Shown piece by piece: positions 1 through 6,250 of a stretch of 7,629 nt of DNA. Numbering within the stretch: position 1 is the first letter of the stretch; every line of letters begins with the position of its first letter. The DNA is taken from positions 1 through 7,629 of the forward strand of contig CAMZIS010000051.1 in assembly GCA_947307285.1 (NCBI GenBank), read 5' to 3'. Below the pieces are notes generated by a model. That model was not told the DNA's origin, ran no database searches, and worked only from the letters and a program-made list of their open reading frames with translations. The DNA comes from an uncultured Peptococcaceae bacterium. Lineage in GTDB: Bacteria > Bacillota > Dehalobacteriia > UBA4068. The translations under genes and the position numbers were made by a program.

Positions 1-257
1 TCAACATCCGCCTGGGCGTGCTTTCCGGCGTGCTCCCGTCCTGCGTAGAGTACTACTTCGGCCTGCAGAGCAAAGGCACCATCGCCGAAGGAGCGAAGCT
101 TTCCATGACGGCGGAGCCCCTGCGCATCCGCTGCCGCGCCTGCGGAGCGGAAAGCGCCTCCGACAGCACTCTGCTTGCCTGCCCCGTCTGCGGCAGCGAG
201 GATTTCCAGCTGCTGTCGGGTCGGGAATACTACGTTGAATCCCTGGTCGCGGAGTGA
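1..257 (+). CDS. hypA: HypA, hydrogenase nickel-insertion chaperone (5' end cut off by window)
   Basis: HypA delivers nickel, with HypB, to the large subunit of [NiFe]-hydrogenases during cytoplasmic maturation. The reading frame enters at base 3 and covers the last 84 codons; the family is usually about 110-120 residues, so the N-terminal nickel site (Met-His) is off the left edge. Visible family marks are the LSGVLPSCVEYYFGLQSKGT stretch followed by EGA, and the zinc-binding site made of two CxxC pairs (CRAC and CPVC) 12 residues apart, followed by GSEDF and a C-terminal GREYYVESLVAE. An internal GTG at 18 lies inside a conserved stretch and is not the real start. HypA sits 79 bases before the first hydrogenase membrane gene, which supports a nickel-containing enzyme. 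The related chaperone HybF is a less likely alternative name. Confidence 0.93.
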   Translation, partial: NIRLGVLSGVLPSCVEYYFGLQSKGTIAEGAKLSMTAEPLRIRCRACGAESASDSTLLACPVCGSEDFQLLSGREYYVESLVAE

Positions 258-279
258 CCGGGTATTGATAAATAACATG

Positions 280-308
280 GCGGCTCCCTGTTTTGCAAGC
301 GGAGCCGC
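280..308. repeat. Perfect 8-bp inverted repeat between hypA and the Mrp-like genes
   Basis: GCGGCTCC at 280-287 and GGAGCCGC at 301-308 are exact reverse complements separated by a 13-base loop. The RNA would form a GC-rich hairpin. It is not directly followed by a T-run (the next bases are agagcgaatattt), so it is a poor standard terminator. It could be an attenuator, an mRNA-processing or stability element, or a weak terminator that lowers expression of the genes that follow. The pairing is seen directly; the role is inferred. Confidence 0.6.
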
Positions 309-322
309 AGAGCGAATATTTC

Positions 323-329
323 AAGGGGG
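323..329 (+). promoter_or_regulatory. Ribosome binding site deciding the TTG start of mnhE
   Basis: AAGGGGG lies 7 bases before TTG at 337 but only one base before the in-frame GTG at 331. Normal spacing favours the TTG. Confidence 0.6.
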
Positions 330-336
330 TGTGAGT

Positions 337-858
337 TTGCGTAAGACGACCTTTCCCAAGGTGGCGGCGACATTCGTCGTGTGCTATGCCTTCTGGATCC
401 TCGTCACCTGGTCCCTGGCGGCCCAGGAGCTGATCGCCGGAGCCGTGGTCTGTCTGGCCGTGGCTTTGTTCACCGCGCGTTTCTTCATCCACGACAAGGG
501 CTTCCTGCTGCTGCAGCCGCGGCGGCTGTTCGCCCTGATCTTCTACTGCCTGGTAGTGTTCCCGGGCGAGCTGCTGCGGGCCAACGTGAACGTGGCGAGG
601 CGGGCTTTCCAGCCTAAGATCCCGCTCAATTCCGGCATCGTCAAGGTGCCGGTGCACGTGCAGTCAACTTACGGCCGGGCCATGCTGGCTGATTCCATCA
701 CCCTGACTCCGGGCACCATCACCATGGAATGCGCCGAGGACGAGGGCCAGCTGTACTACTACATCCACTGGCTGGACGTGCTGGAGGAAGACCCGGACAA
801 GGCCGGAGATATGATCAAGGGCCGCATGGAAAAATGGGTAAGGAGGATATGGGATTGA
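337..858 (+). CDS. mnhE: MnhE/MbhA-like membrane subunit of the Mrp-type module
   Basis: This is a small integral membrane subunit of Mrp Na+/H+ antiporters and of the membrane arm of Mbh hydrogenases (MbhA). It has 173 residues, normal for the family (about 160-180). Two hydrophobic helices lie near residues 9-28 and 31-50 and a third near 62-80. A soluble C-terminal domain follows, with the family signature SITLTPGT at 120-127 and an aromatic stretch ending in IHWLDV. The frame is open back into hypA, but the start is placed at TTG 337 because a purine-rich ribosome site sits 7 bases upstream; GTG 331 is the alternative. It is the first gene of the tightly coupled cluster, and its stop overlaps the start region of the next gene. 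The family assignment is firm; the part it plays in ion movement is not settled for the family. Confidence 0.9.
   Translation: MRKTTFPKVAATFVVCYAFWILVTWSLAAQELIAGAVVCLAVALFTARFFIHDKGFLLLQPRRLFALIFYCLVVFPGELLRANVNVARRAFQPKIPLNSGIVKVPVHVQSTYGRAMLADSITLTPGTITMECAEDEGQLYYYIHWLDVLEEDPDKAGDMIKGRMEKWVRRIWD
841..846 (+). promoter_or_regulatory. AGGAGG ribosome binding site for mnhF, start ambiguous
   Basis: A perfect AGGAGG lies inside the end of mnhE. It is 2 bases from ATG 849, which is very short, and 8 bases from in-frame TTG 855, which is ideal. The TTG would overlap the mnhE stop codon as TTGA. Confidence 0.6.
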
Positions 859-1109
859 TAGAATTACTTATTGCCGCCATCTTCTTCGCCCTGCTGGCGC
901 TGATGCTGTTCTACCGCCTGGCTTTCGGCCCCACTCTGGCGGACCGGGCCATCGCCGGTGACGCCATCGAAATGCTGGCCGCTACCTCGCTGCTGTGCTA
1001 TGCCCTGTACAGCGGCCGCGGCATCTACCTTGATATTTCCCTGGTAGTGGCCATATTAGGCTTTATCGGCACCCTGCTGATAGCCAAGTATTTGGAGGGC
1101 AGCCTATGA
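849..1109 (+). CDS. mnhF: MnhF/MbhB-like membrane subunit
   Basis: This is a small three-helix membrane subunit shared by Mrp antiporters and Mbh-type hydrogenases. It has 86 residues, typical of MnhF. Helices run about 3-24, 37-55 and 61-82. The family signature GPTLADR is at 27-33, and the last helix begins with LDISLVVAILGFIGT. It overlaps the end of mnhE, and its stop overlaps the mnhG start (ATGA at 1106-1109), so translation is probably coupled. The start is given as ATG 849; TTG 855 has better spacing to the AGGAGG site and would remove two residues. The identity is clear; the exact start is not. Confidence 0.9.
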   Translation: MGLIELLIAAIFFALLALMLFYRLAFGPTLADRAIAGDAIEMLAATSLLCYALYSGRGIYLDISLVVAILGFIGTLLIAKYLEGSL

Positions 1110-1474
1110 GTATCGCATTGCGTATCATCATCGATATCCTGCTGGTCGTCTCCTGCGGCTTCGCTCTGGCCGGCGTCCTGGGCATGCTGCGTATGCCCGA
1201 CGTGTTCAACCGGATGCAGACCAGCACCATCATTTCCGTGTTCTGGCTGCTGGGCCTGATGGTGGCCGGCGTGCTCTTCGCCGCCCTGGTCATGCACAGC
1301 GGCAGCGCCGCCGTGAAGGTGGTGCTGATCGGCCTGTTCTTCGTGCTGACCGCGCCGGTGGTGGGCCACGCCATCTCCCGCGCCGCCTACATCAGCGGGG
1401 AAAGGCCCTACACGCCTCTGAAGCCGGATAAATACGGAGAGGATAAGCCTTACGATAAGGAGGGAATCATATGA
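1106..1474 (+). CDS. mnhG: MnhG/MbhC-like membrane subunit
   Basis: This is a membrane subunit of Mrp antiporters and of the Mbh ion-pumping module. It has 122 residues. The family motif GMLRMPDVFNRMQTST is at 26-41, and LTAPVVGHAISRAAY is at 81-95. Three helices are expected at about 8-28, 42-63 and 69-90. The C-terminal tail after residue 98 is hydrophilic and charged (Lys, Asp and Tyr rich) and probably lies in the cytoplasm. GGAGGG at 1094-1099 is 6 bases before the ATG, and the start overlaps the previous stop as ATGA. MnhE, MnhF and MnhG keep the same order as in archaeal Mbh (MbhA-B-C). Confidence 0.92.
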   Translation: MSIALRIIIDILLVVSCGFALAGVLGMLRMPDVFNRMQTSTIISVFWLLGLMVAGVLFAALVMHSGSAAVKVVLIGLFFVLTAPVVGHAISRAAYISGERPYTPLKPDKYGEDKPYDKEGII

Positions 1475-1728
1475 GCGTGATATTCTTCCTTAACTTCGTC
1501 ATCATCCTGGGTATCGTCGTTTCCGCCTGGCTGGCCGTGAGCTTCGACGACCTGCTGTCGTCCATCATCGCCCTGGGCGCCACCGGTACCCTGGTCGCGC
1601 TGGAATTCATCATGCTGAGCGCCCCCGACGTGGCCATCGCCGAGGCGGCGGTGGGCGCGGTGCTCTCCACGGTGATCTTCATCGTCGGCCTGCGCAGAGT
1701 TATGCCGAAAGAGGGTGAGGACCAATGA
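1471..1728 (+). CDS. mbhD: DUF4040 protein, MbhD-like (matches part of the MrpA C-terminus)
   Basis: This small membrane subunit corresponds to a segment of the C-terminal region of MrpA, which stands alone as MbhD in Mbh hydrogenases. It has 85 residues with three hydrophobic segments at about 4-23, 28-50 and 54-74. The conserved core runs from LGATGTLVALEFIMLSAPDV into AIAEAAVGA, with an in-membrane acidic residue at Glu58. The ribosome site AAGGAGGG at 1457-1464 is 6 bases before the ATG, and the start overlaps the mnhG stop. A separate small gene here, in place of a large fused MrpA, is one reason to call the cluster Mbh-like and not a plain Mrp antiporter. Confidence 0.88.
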   Translation: MSVIFFLNFVIILGIVVSAWLAVSFDDLLSSIIALGATGTLVALEFIMLSAPDVAIAEAAVGAVLSTVIFIVGLRRVMPKEGEDQ

Positions 1729-2084
1729 AACGAGCTGTAACCATTGTGGCGCTGGCCGTGTTCCTCATTTTCGGTCTGTTCGCCGTATCCGACATGGCCG
1801 GTCTGCCCCGCACCTACGACGGCTCCGGGGTGGACGTGGAAGCGCTTTACGAGTCGCCGGAGGCCTACGAGCAGTACCTGGCTGAACCCGACGGCGTAGC
1901 TTCCGTCATCGTGGCCGAGGACCTGGCCAAGACCCACGCCGTCAACGCCGTCACCGCCGTGGTCTTCGACTTCCGCGGTTACGATACCATGGGCGAGGCC
2001 TTCATCCTGGTCACCGCCATCTCCGGCGCCATGGTCATCCTGCGTCGCAGAGCAAAGGGGGCGAAATCCGATGACAGTAAATAA
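1725..2084 (+). CDS. mbhE: MbhE-like membrane subunit (MrpA C-terminal segment)
   Basis: This subunit has 119 residues: an N-terminal helix (about 5-24), a long polar loop and a second helix (about 91-107). Just before the second helix is NAVTAVVFDFRGYDTMGEAF at 74-93, the conserved signature of MbhE and of the very end of MrpA. The loop at about 30-66 is strongly acidic, with around ten Asp/Glu residues, and ends in an AEDL stretch; it probably faces the outside. In Mbh, MbhD and MbhE together replace the C-terminal end of MrpA. The start overlaps the previous stop (ATGA), and the gene runs 14 bases into the following mnhB. The family call is good; a cation-related role for the acidic loop is only a guess. 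Confidence 0.87.
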   Translation: MKRAVTIVALAVFLIFGLFAVSDMAGLPRTYDGSGVDVEALYESPEAYEQYLAEPDGVASVIVAEDLAKTHAVNAVTAVVFDFRGYDTMGEAFILVTAISGAMVILRRRAKGAKSDDSK

Positions 2085-2550
2085 GCGCAAGCCCCCCATC
2101 ACCAATATCGTGCGCTGCGCCGCCGATTTCTTCACGCCCTTCGCTCTGGTCTACGGCTTCGCCGTCATCCTCCACGGCCACCTGTCTCCGGGCGGCGGCT
2201 TCCAGGGCGGCGTGGTAGTGGCCGGCGCGGCGGTGCTGCTGTGGGCCGGCTACGGCTACGAGGTCGTGGGCAAGCTCTTGAAGCCCGACACTCTGAAGGC
2301 CCACGAGGCCGCGGCCGCCATCTGCTACGTGCTCCTGGCCCTGCTGGGCGTGGTGGCCGGAGCCATGTTCTGCAGCAACGTACTGTACCAGATCGGCGAC
2401 GTCGGCGATTTCATCAGCGCCGGCACCATCGCCTTCATGAACTACGCCGTGGGCTACAAGGTCCTCACCGGCGTGGCCTGCCTGCTGCTGCTTTTGTGCA
2501 GCCTGCTTTCCCAGGATCAGGACGAAGAGGAAGGGGGTGAGCAGGAATGA
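2071..2550 (+). CDS. mnhB: MnhB/MbhF-like membrane subunit
   Basis: This is a membrane subunit of the Mrp/Mbh ion-translocating module. It has 159 residues with about four helices (18-35, 44-62, 80-101, 131-147). The hallmark HGHLSPGGGFQGG is at 35-47, and a conserved Lys130 follows NYAVGY. The C-terminus is a short acidic tail (DEEEGGEQE). AAAGGGGG at 2054-2061 is 9 bases before the ATG, and the gene starts inside mbhE. Next comes mnhC, with an ATGA overlap, as in both Mrp and Mbh operons. Confidence 0.92.
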   Translation: MTVNKRKPPITNIVRCAADFFTPFALVYGFAVILHGHLSPGGGFQGGVVVAGAAVLLWAGYGYEVVGKLLKPDTLKAHEAAAAICYVLLALLGVVAGAMFCSNVLYQIGDVGDFISAGTIAFMNYAVGYKVLTGVACLLLLLCSLLSQDQDEEEGGEQE

Positions 2551-2897
2551 TCCTTACCAACTACGTCTGCTCCATCCTGCTGATCGCTCTGGGCCTGTAC
2601 TGCGTGGTCTGTAAGCGCAACGTGTTCAAGATCGTCATCGGCATGGGCGTCATCGACTACGGCGTGAACCTGCTCATCGTCAGCATCGGCTTCAACCCCG
2701 GCGGCTCGGCTCCCATCTTCACCGCCCGGGAACTGAGCCACGATATGTTCTTCGTGGACCCGGTGCCCCAGGCCCTGACCCTGACCTCCATCGTCATCGG
2801 CGCCTGCGTGACGGCTATGGCCATGGCCATCGTCATCAAGCTCAAGCAGAAATACGGCACCCTGGATACTGAAAAAATCAGGAGGATACACGGATGA
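2547..2897 (+). CDS. mnhC: MnhC/MbhG-like subunit, NuoK homologue
   Basis: This is a three-helix membrane subunit homologous to NuoK of complex I and MrpC. It has 116 residues, with helices at about 4-22, 26-49 and 76-98. The family motif DPVPQALTLTSIVIG is at 71-85, and GMGVIDYGVNLL is at 32-43. The usual acidic residues of NuoK helices are represented by Asp37 in the middle helix. The purine-rich AAGGGGG at 2531-2537 is 9 bases upstream, and the start overlaps the mnhB stop. In Mbh this subunit packs next to the MbhH antiporter-like subunit encoded next. Confidence 0.92.
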   Translation: MILTNYVCSILLIALGLYCVVCKRNVFKIVIGMGVIDYGVNLLIVSIGFNPGGSAPIFTARELSHDMFFVDPVPQALTLTSIVIGACVTAMAMAIVIKLKQKYGTLDTEKIRRIHG

Positions 2898-4825
2898 TAC
2901 AACATTTACCTATCCTCGCGATCATGACCTATTTCCTGGGCGCCTTCCTTACCACCCTGCTGGGACATAACAGCAAGTCCGTCCGCTGGTTCCTGGTCAT
3001 GCTGGCCTCCGTCGCCTCCTTCGTCATGATGTGCCTGCTGATCAAGCCCATCTTCCTGGACGGCGGCATCATCGGCTACTGGATGGGCGGCCGGGCTCCC
3101 GAGGCGGGCTACGCCATCGGCATCGGCCTGGAGGTGGACGCCCTGTCCCTCTTCTTCGGCCTGCTGGTCACCTTCACGGTGCTGCTGTCCGCCGTCTACT
3201 CCATCAAGTACATCAGCCGGGACGACGCTCAGGATAAATACTACACCCTCTTCCTGATGCTGGCCGGCGGCGTGCTGGGTCTGGTGCTCTCCGGCGACCT
3301 GTTCAACATCTTCATCATGGTGGAGATCATGACCTTCGCCGCCGTGGCCCTGACCGCCTACCGCAACTGGGCCGAAGGCTCTCTGGAATCGGCCTTCAAG
3401 TATCTGGCGGTGGGCTCCATCGGCTCCTCCATGATCCTGGCCGGCACCATCATGGTCTATTCCCAGGTACATACCCTGAACCTGGCCCAGATCTCCGCGC
3501 TCCTGGCCGGACAGGGCCTGACCAACACCACGGTCTTCGCCTTCGCCCTGCTCTTCATCGGCTTCGGCGTCAAGGCCTTCATCGTGCCCTTCCACCCCAT
3601 CGCGGCGGACGCCTACATGACGGCTCCCGCCTCCATCTCCATGGTGTTCTCCGGCATGGTGAACAAGGCCGGCGTCTACGGCATGATCCGTCTGGTCTAC
3701 GTGGTGTTCCAGATCATGGACGTGAAATCGGTGAACTACCTGATCGTGCTGCTGGGTACGATCACCATGTTCATCGGCGTCACCAGCGCGTTGAACCAGC
3801 ATGATTTCAAACGCCTGCTGGCCTTCCATTCCATCTCCCAGATCGGCTATGTGATCACCGCCATCGGCCTGGCCACCTCCCTGGGCATTGCCGGCGGCCT
3901 CTATCACGCCATGAACCACACCCTGTTCAAGGGCCTGCTCTTCCTCTGCGCCGGCGCCGTGTTCTACAGCGCGGGCACCACCGACCTGGACCGGCTGGGG
4001 GGCTTGGCCAAGCGCATGCCTCAGACCGCGGCCATCTTCCTGGTGGGGGCCGCAGCCATCTCCGGCATCCCGCCCTTCAACGGCTTCGCTTCCAAGTGGG
4101 TCATCTACCAGGCCTGCTATGAAGCGGCGGCTGCCGCCTCCGGCTTCGCCAGCATCTTCTACGCCGTGGTCACCATCGTGGGCCTGCTGGTGTCGGTGAT
4201 GACCCTGGCCTCCTTCGTCAAGGTCAGCCAGTCCGTGTTCTTCGGCCAGCTGCCCGACGAATTCGACGAGGTGAAAGAAGCCCCGCTGCTCATGCGCATC
4301 CCCATGTGGATCATGGCTGCCTGCTGCCTGCTGGCCGGCCTGCTGCCCGGACCTCTGTCCCGCTTCGCCCTGCAGCCCGCCGCGGCGGCCACCTTGAACA
4401 TCAAGGGCTATATCGACACCATGATGGGCGGCGGCTATGCCGCGTCCCAGATGGGCGACGTCACTCCCGTGGCGGAGCTGGATTTCTCCACCATCGGTTA
4501 CTGGCAGCCCGTGGCCTGGCTGGTGCTGTTCGTCATCATCATGGCGGCGGTGCTCATCGTGGCTCTGGGCAGCCAGGGCGCCAGAGGCAACAAGCGCTCC
4601 ACCGAGCTGGAAAAGGTGGACGGCAAGTACGCCACCTTCTTCGGCGGCGAACACAGCACCTATTCCATGGTGGGCGGCTCCGACCTGTTCTGGGGCCTCA
4701 GGTATAACCTGCGCCATTACTTCGGCTTCCTGTCAGATATGCACAGCGGCGTGGTCAACGACTACGCATTGTGGGCCGTCACCGCCGCCGCCGGCATCAT
4801 CCTGTACATGTTCCTGTTTCTATAG
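2894..4825 (+). CDS. mbhH: MbhH/MnhD-like antiporter subunit with C-terminal MbhI-like extension
   Basis: This is the ion-translocating antiporter-like subunit (MrpD/NuoN family, proton_antipo_M). It has 643 residues, whereas MnhD and MbhH are usually about 490-510. The core carries the key charged residues in membrane helices: Glu144 (VEIMTF), Lys227 (GFGVKAF), His234 in HPIAADAYMTAP, Lys258 (MVNKAG), the FKRLLAFHSISQIGY stretch at 305-319, HAMNHTLFKG at 338-347 and Lys401 (GFASKW). After about residue 500 comes an extra region: a hydrophobic helix near 537-558, a polar stretch, a likely amphipathic stretch around 595-615, and a last membrane helix at 625-643. This layout resembles MbhI or the C-terminal arm of NuoL/HyfB. 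AGGAGG at 2880-2885 is 8 bases before the ATG, and the start overlaps the mnhC stop. The identity of the core is firm; the MbhI fusion is inferred. Confidence 0.93.
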   Translation: MIQHLPILAIMTYFLGAFLTTLLGHNSKSVRWFLVMLASVASFVMMCLLIKPIFLDGGIIGYWMGGRAPEAGYAIGIGLEVDALSLFFGLLVTFTVLLSAVYSIKYISRDDAQDKYYTLFLMLAGGVLGLVLSGDLFNIFIMVEIMTFAAVALTAYRNWAEGSLESAFKYLAVGSIGSSMILAGTIMVYSQVHTLNLAQISALLAGQGLTNTTVFAFALLFIGFGVKAFIVPFHPIAADAYMTAPASISMVFSGMVNKAGVYGMIRLVYVVFQIMDVKSVNYLIVLLGTITMFIGVTSALNQHDFKRLLAFHSISQIGYVITAIGLATSLGIAGGLYHAMNHTLFKGLLFLCAGAVFYSAGTTDLDRLGGLAKRMPQTAAIFLVGAAAISGIPPFNGFASKWVIYQACYEAAAAASGFASIFYAVVTIVGLLVSVMTLASFVKVSQSVFFGQLPDEFDEVKEAPLLMRIPMWIMAACCLLAGLLPGPLSRFALQPAAAATLNIKGYIDTMMGGGYAASQMGDVTPVAELDFSTIGYWQPVAWLVLFVIIMAAVLIVALGSQGARGNKRSTELEKVDGKYATFFGGEHSTYSMVGGSDLFWGLRYNLRHYFGFLSDMHSGVVNDYALWAVTAAAGIILYMFLFL

Positions 4826-4829
4826 GGGG
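4824..4829 (+). promoter_or_regulatory. Ribosome binding site deciding the ATG 4838 start of the NuoH-like gene
   Basis: AGGGGG overlaps the mbhH stop codon and lies 8 bases before ATG 4838. An in-frame GTG at 4829 falls inside this site and is therefore unlikely to be the start. Confidence 0.7.
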
Positions 4830-4837
4830 TGACGGAA

Positions 4838-5788
4838 ATGGATATACTAATGAAAGCCCTTTATCTGCTCATCTTCCCCGGCCTGCTCTACTGCTCCGTC
4901 GCCGGCCTGCTGCTGGCAGGCATCGACCGCAAGGTGGTGGCCCGCATGCAGAAGCGCATCGGCCCGCCGCTGCTCCAGCCCGCCTACGACTTCTTTAAGC
5001 TGCTGGGCAAGGAGACCATCGTACCCGCGGCCGCGGCCCGCCGCACCTTCCTGGCGGCGCCGGTCATCGGCCTGGTCTCCCTGGTGGTCACCGCCGTGCT
5101 GGTGCCGGTGTTCGGCTTTTCCGCTTTCGGCGGCGTGGCCGACGTGGTGGTCATCCTCTACCTGCTGACCATTCCGGCCGTGGCCATCATCATGGGCGGC
5201 GCGGCCAGCGGCTCCCCCTACGCCGGCGTGGGCATCTCCCGCGAAATGGTGACCATGATGGCCTACGAGCTGCCGCTGGTCATCGTGCTGCTGGCTGTGG
5301 GCAAGGCGGCAGGGGACGGCGGCGTCACCTTCTCCCTGTCCAAAATCGTCGAGTACCAGCAGGCTAACGGCCCGCTGATCACCCACTGGACCATGTGGCC
5401 CGCGGCTTTGGCCATGCTGCTGGTGATCCCGGCGGAGATCGGCTCCCATCCCTTCGACGTGGCCGAAGCGGAGACCGAGATCTGCGAAGGCGCCCTGGTC
5501 GAATACTCCGGCGCGCCCCTGGCCCTGTTCAAGCTCAGCTCCGCCATCAAGCTCTACATCATGACGGCCCTGTTCAGCTGCCTCTTCCTCAGCGGCTGGG
5601 GCACCGGTATCGTGGCGGTAGACGCCCTTATCCTGGTGGCGGTGTGCGCCGTCATCATGCTGATCTGCGTTTCCCTGGTGCGGGCGGTCTGCGCCCGTCT
5701 CAAAGTTGAGATACTGTTCCGCTTCTACTGGCGGGTGGTGGCCGTCCTGGCCGCAATCAGCCTGATCCTGGCCTGGCTGGTAGGTTAA
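4838..5788 (+). CDS. mbhM: NuoH/MbhM-like membrane anchor subunit
   Basis: This is the membrane subunit that joins the electron-transfer arm to the ion-pumping arm in complex I (NuoH) and energy-converting hydrogenases (MbhM, EchB, HycD). It has 316 residues, the usual length. Family marks are AGIDRKVVARMQKRIGPP at 27-44, SREMV and YELP around 134-146 with Glu136 and Glu144 in the membrane, and IPAEIGSHPFDVAEAETE at 197-214 followed by EG and EYSG, the acidic loop characteristic of NuoH. About eight helices are expected. It follows mbhH by 12 bases. In archaeal mbh operons the order is J-K-L-M-N; here M comes before J, and K and L are missing. Confidence 0.95.
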   Translation: MDILMKALYLLIFPGLLYCSVAGLLLAGIDRKVVARMQKRIGPPLLQPAYDFFKLLGKETIVPAAAARRTFLAAPVIGLVSLVVTAVLVPVFGFSAFGGVADVVVILYLLTIPAVAIIMGGAASGSPYAGVGISREMVTMMAYELPLVIVLLAVGKAAGDGGVTFSLSKIVEYQQANGPLITHWTMWPAALAMLLVIPAEIGSHPFDVAEAETEICEGALVEYSGAPLALFKLSSAIKLYIMTALFSCLFLSGWGTGIVAVDALILVAVCAVIMLICVSLVRAVCARLKVEILFRFYWRVVAVLAAISLILAWLVG

Positions 5789-5800
5789 GGAGGACGTTAC

Positions 5801-6250
5801 ATGTTCAAGAAACTGATCGACAACAGCACGGCGAAATCGCCCTGGATCTACCATATCAACGCCGGCTCCTGCAACGGCTGCGACATCGAGCTGGTGGCGG
5901 TGCTCACTCCCCGCTACGACGCGGAACGCTTCGGCTTCAAGCTGGCGGGCACCCCCCGTCACGCCGACATCGTGGTGGTCTCCGGTCCGGTGACCTCCCA
6001 GAGCAAGGAGCGTCTCATCCGCACTCTGGAGCAGGTGCCCGAACCCCGGGTCATCGTCTCCCTGGGCTCCTGCCCCCGTTCCTGCAACGTGTTCAAGGGC
6101 AGCTATTCCGTGGAAGGTCCGCTGGATAAGTTCTGCCACGTGGATATCAGCGTGGCCGGCTGCGCGCCCAAGCCCGAAGCCATCGTGCTGGGCCTGGCCC
6201 AGGCCGCGCAGCTGCTGAAGCAAAAACGGGAGGAGGCGGCGCAGAAATGA
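5801..6250 (+). CDS. mbhJ: NuoB/MbhJ-like [4Fe-4S] hydrogenase small subunit
   Basis: This soluble subunit holds the [4Fe-4S] cluster nearest the catalytic site in group 4 hydrogenases (MbhJ) and corresponds to NuoB. It has 149 residues, typical for this short form. The cluster ligands are most likely Cys24 and Cys27 (SCNGCDIE), Cys91 (LGSCPRSC) and Cys121 (AGCAPKPEAI). The CxxC spacing is the hydrogenase form; respiratory complex I has adjacent cysteines. LTPRYDAERFG and RHADIVVVSGPVT are also typical of the MbhJ/EchC/HycG group. Two extra cysteines, Cys95 and Cys112, are present, and Cys95 stands where related proteins often have Gly. The usual GCPP is GCAP here. AAGGAGG at 5787-5793 is 7 bases before the ATG. 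Its usual partner, the Ni-binding large subunit, is not in this window. Confidence 0.94.
   Translation: MFKKLIDNSTAKSPWIYHINAGSCNGCDIELVAVLTPRYDAERFGFKLAGTPRHADIVVVSGPVTSQSKERLIRTLEQVPEPRVIVSLGSCPRSCNVFKGSYSVEGPLDKFCHVDISVAGCAPKPEAIVLGLAQAAQLLKQKREEAAQK

Noticed and set aside
280..320. Intrinsic terminator after hypA
   Set aside because: The stem is good, but no T-run follows it directly, so it is listed only as an inverted repeat.
258..330. Promoter before mnhE
   Set aside because: TTGATA at 265-270 could be a -35 hexamer, but no -10-like sequence is found at the right distance.
175..336. Upstream extension of mnhE into hypA
   Set aside because: The frame is open, but the added residues do not match the family, and a good ribosome site points to TTG 337.
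1..657. Minus-strand open frame opposite hypA and mnhE
   Set aside because: It covers two convincing + strand genes; the Arg/Gly-rich product has no family features.
2906..4717. Very long open frame on the minus strand (about 600 codons) opposite mbhH
   Set aside because: Its product is rich in His, Gly, Asp and Gln with no recognisable domain, as expected for the antisense of a GC-rich membrane-protein gene. The + strand gene is clearly conserved.
337..4825. A stand-alone Mrp Na+/H+ antiporter operon
   Set aside because: There is no MrpA; MbhD and MbhE are separate genes, and NuoH, NuoB and NuoI homologues follow in the same transcript, so a hydrogenase-type complex fits better.
4847..6223. 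Minus-strand open frame of 458 codons opposite mbhM and mbhJ
   Set aside because: It spans two real genes and the gap between them, has the same His/Gly-rich shadow composition, and shows no family motif.
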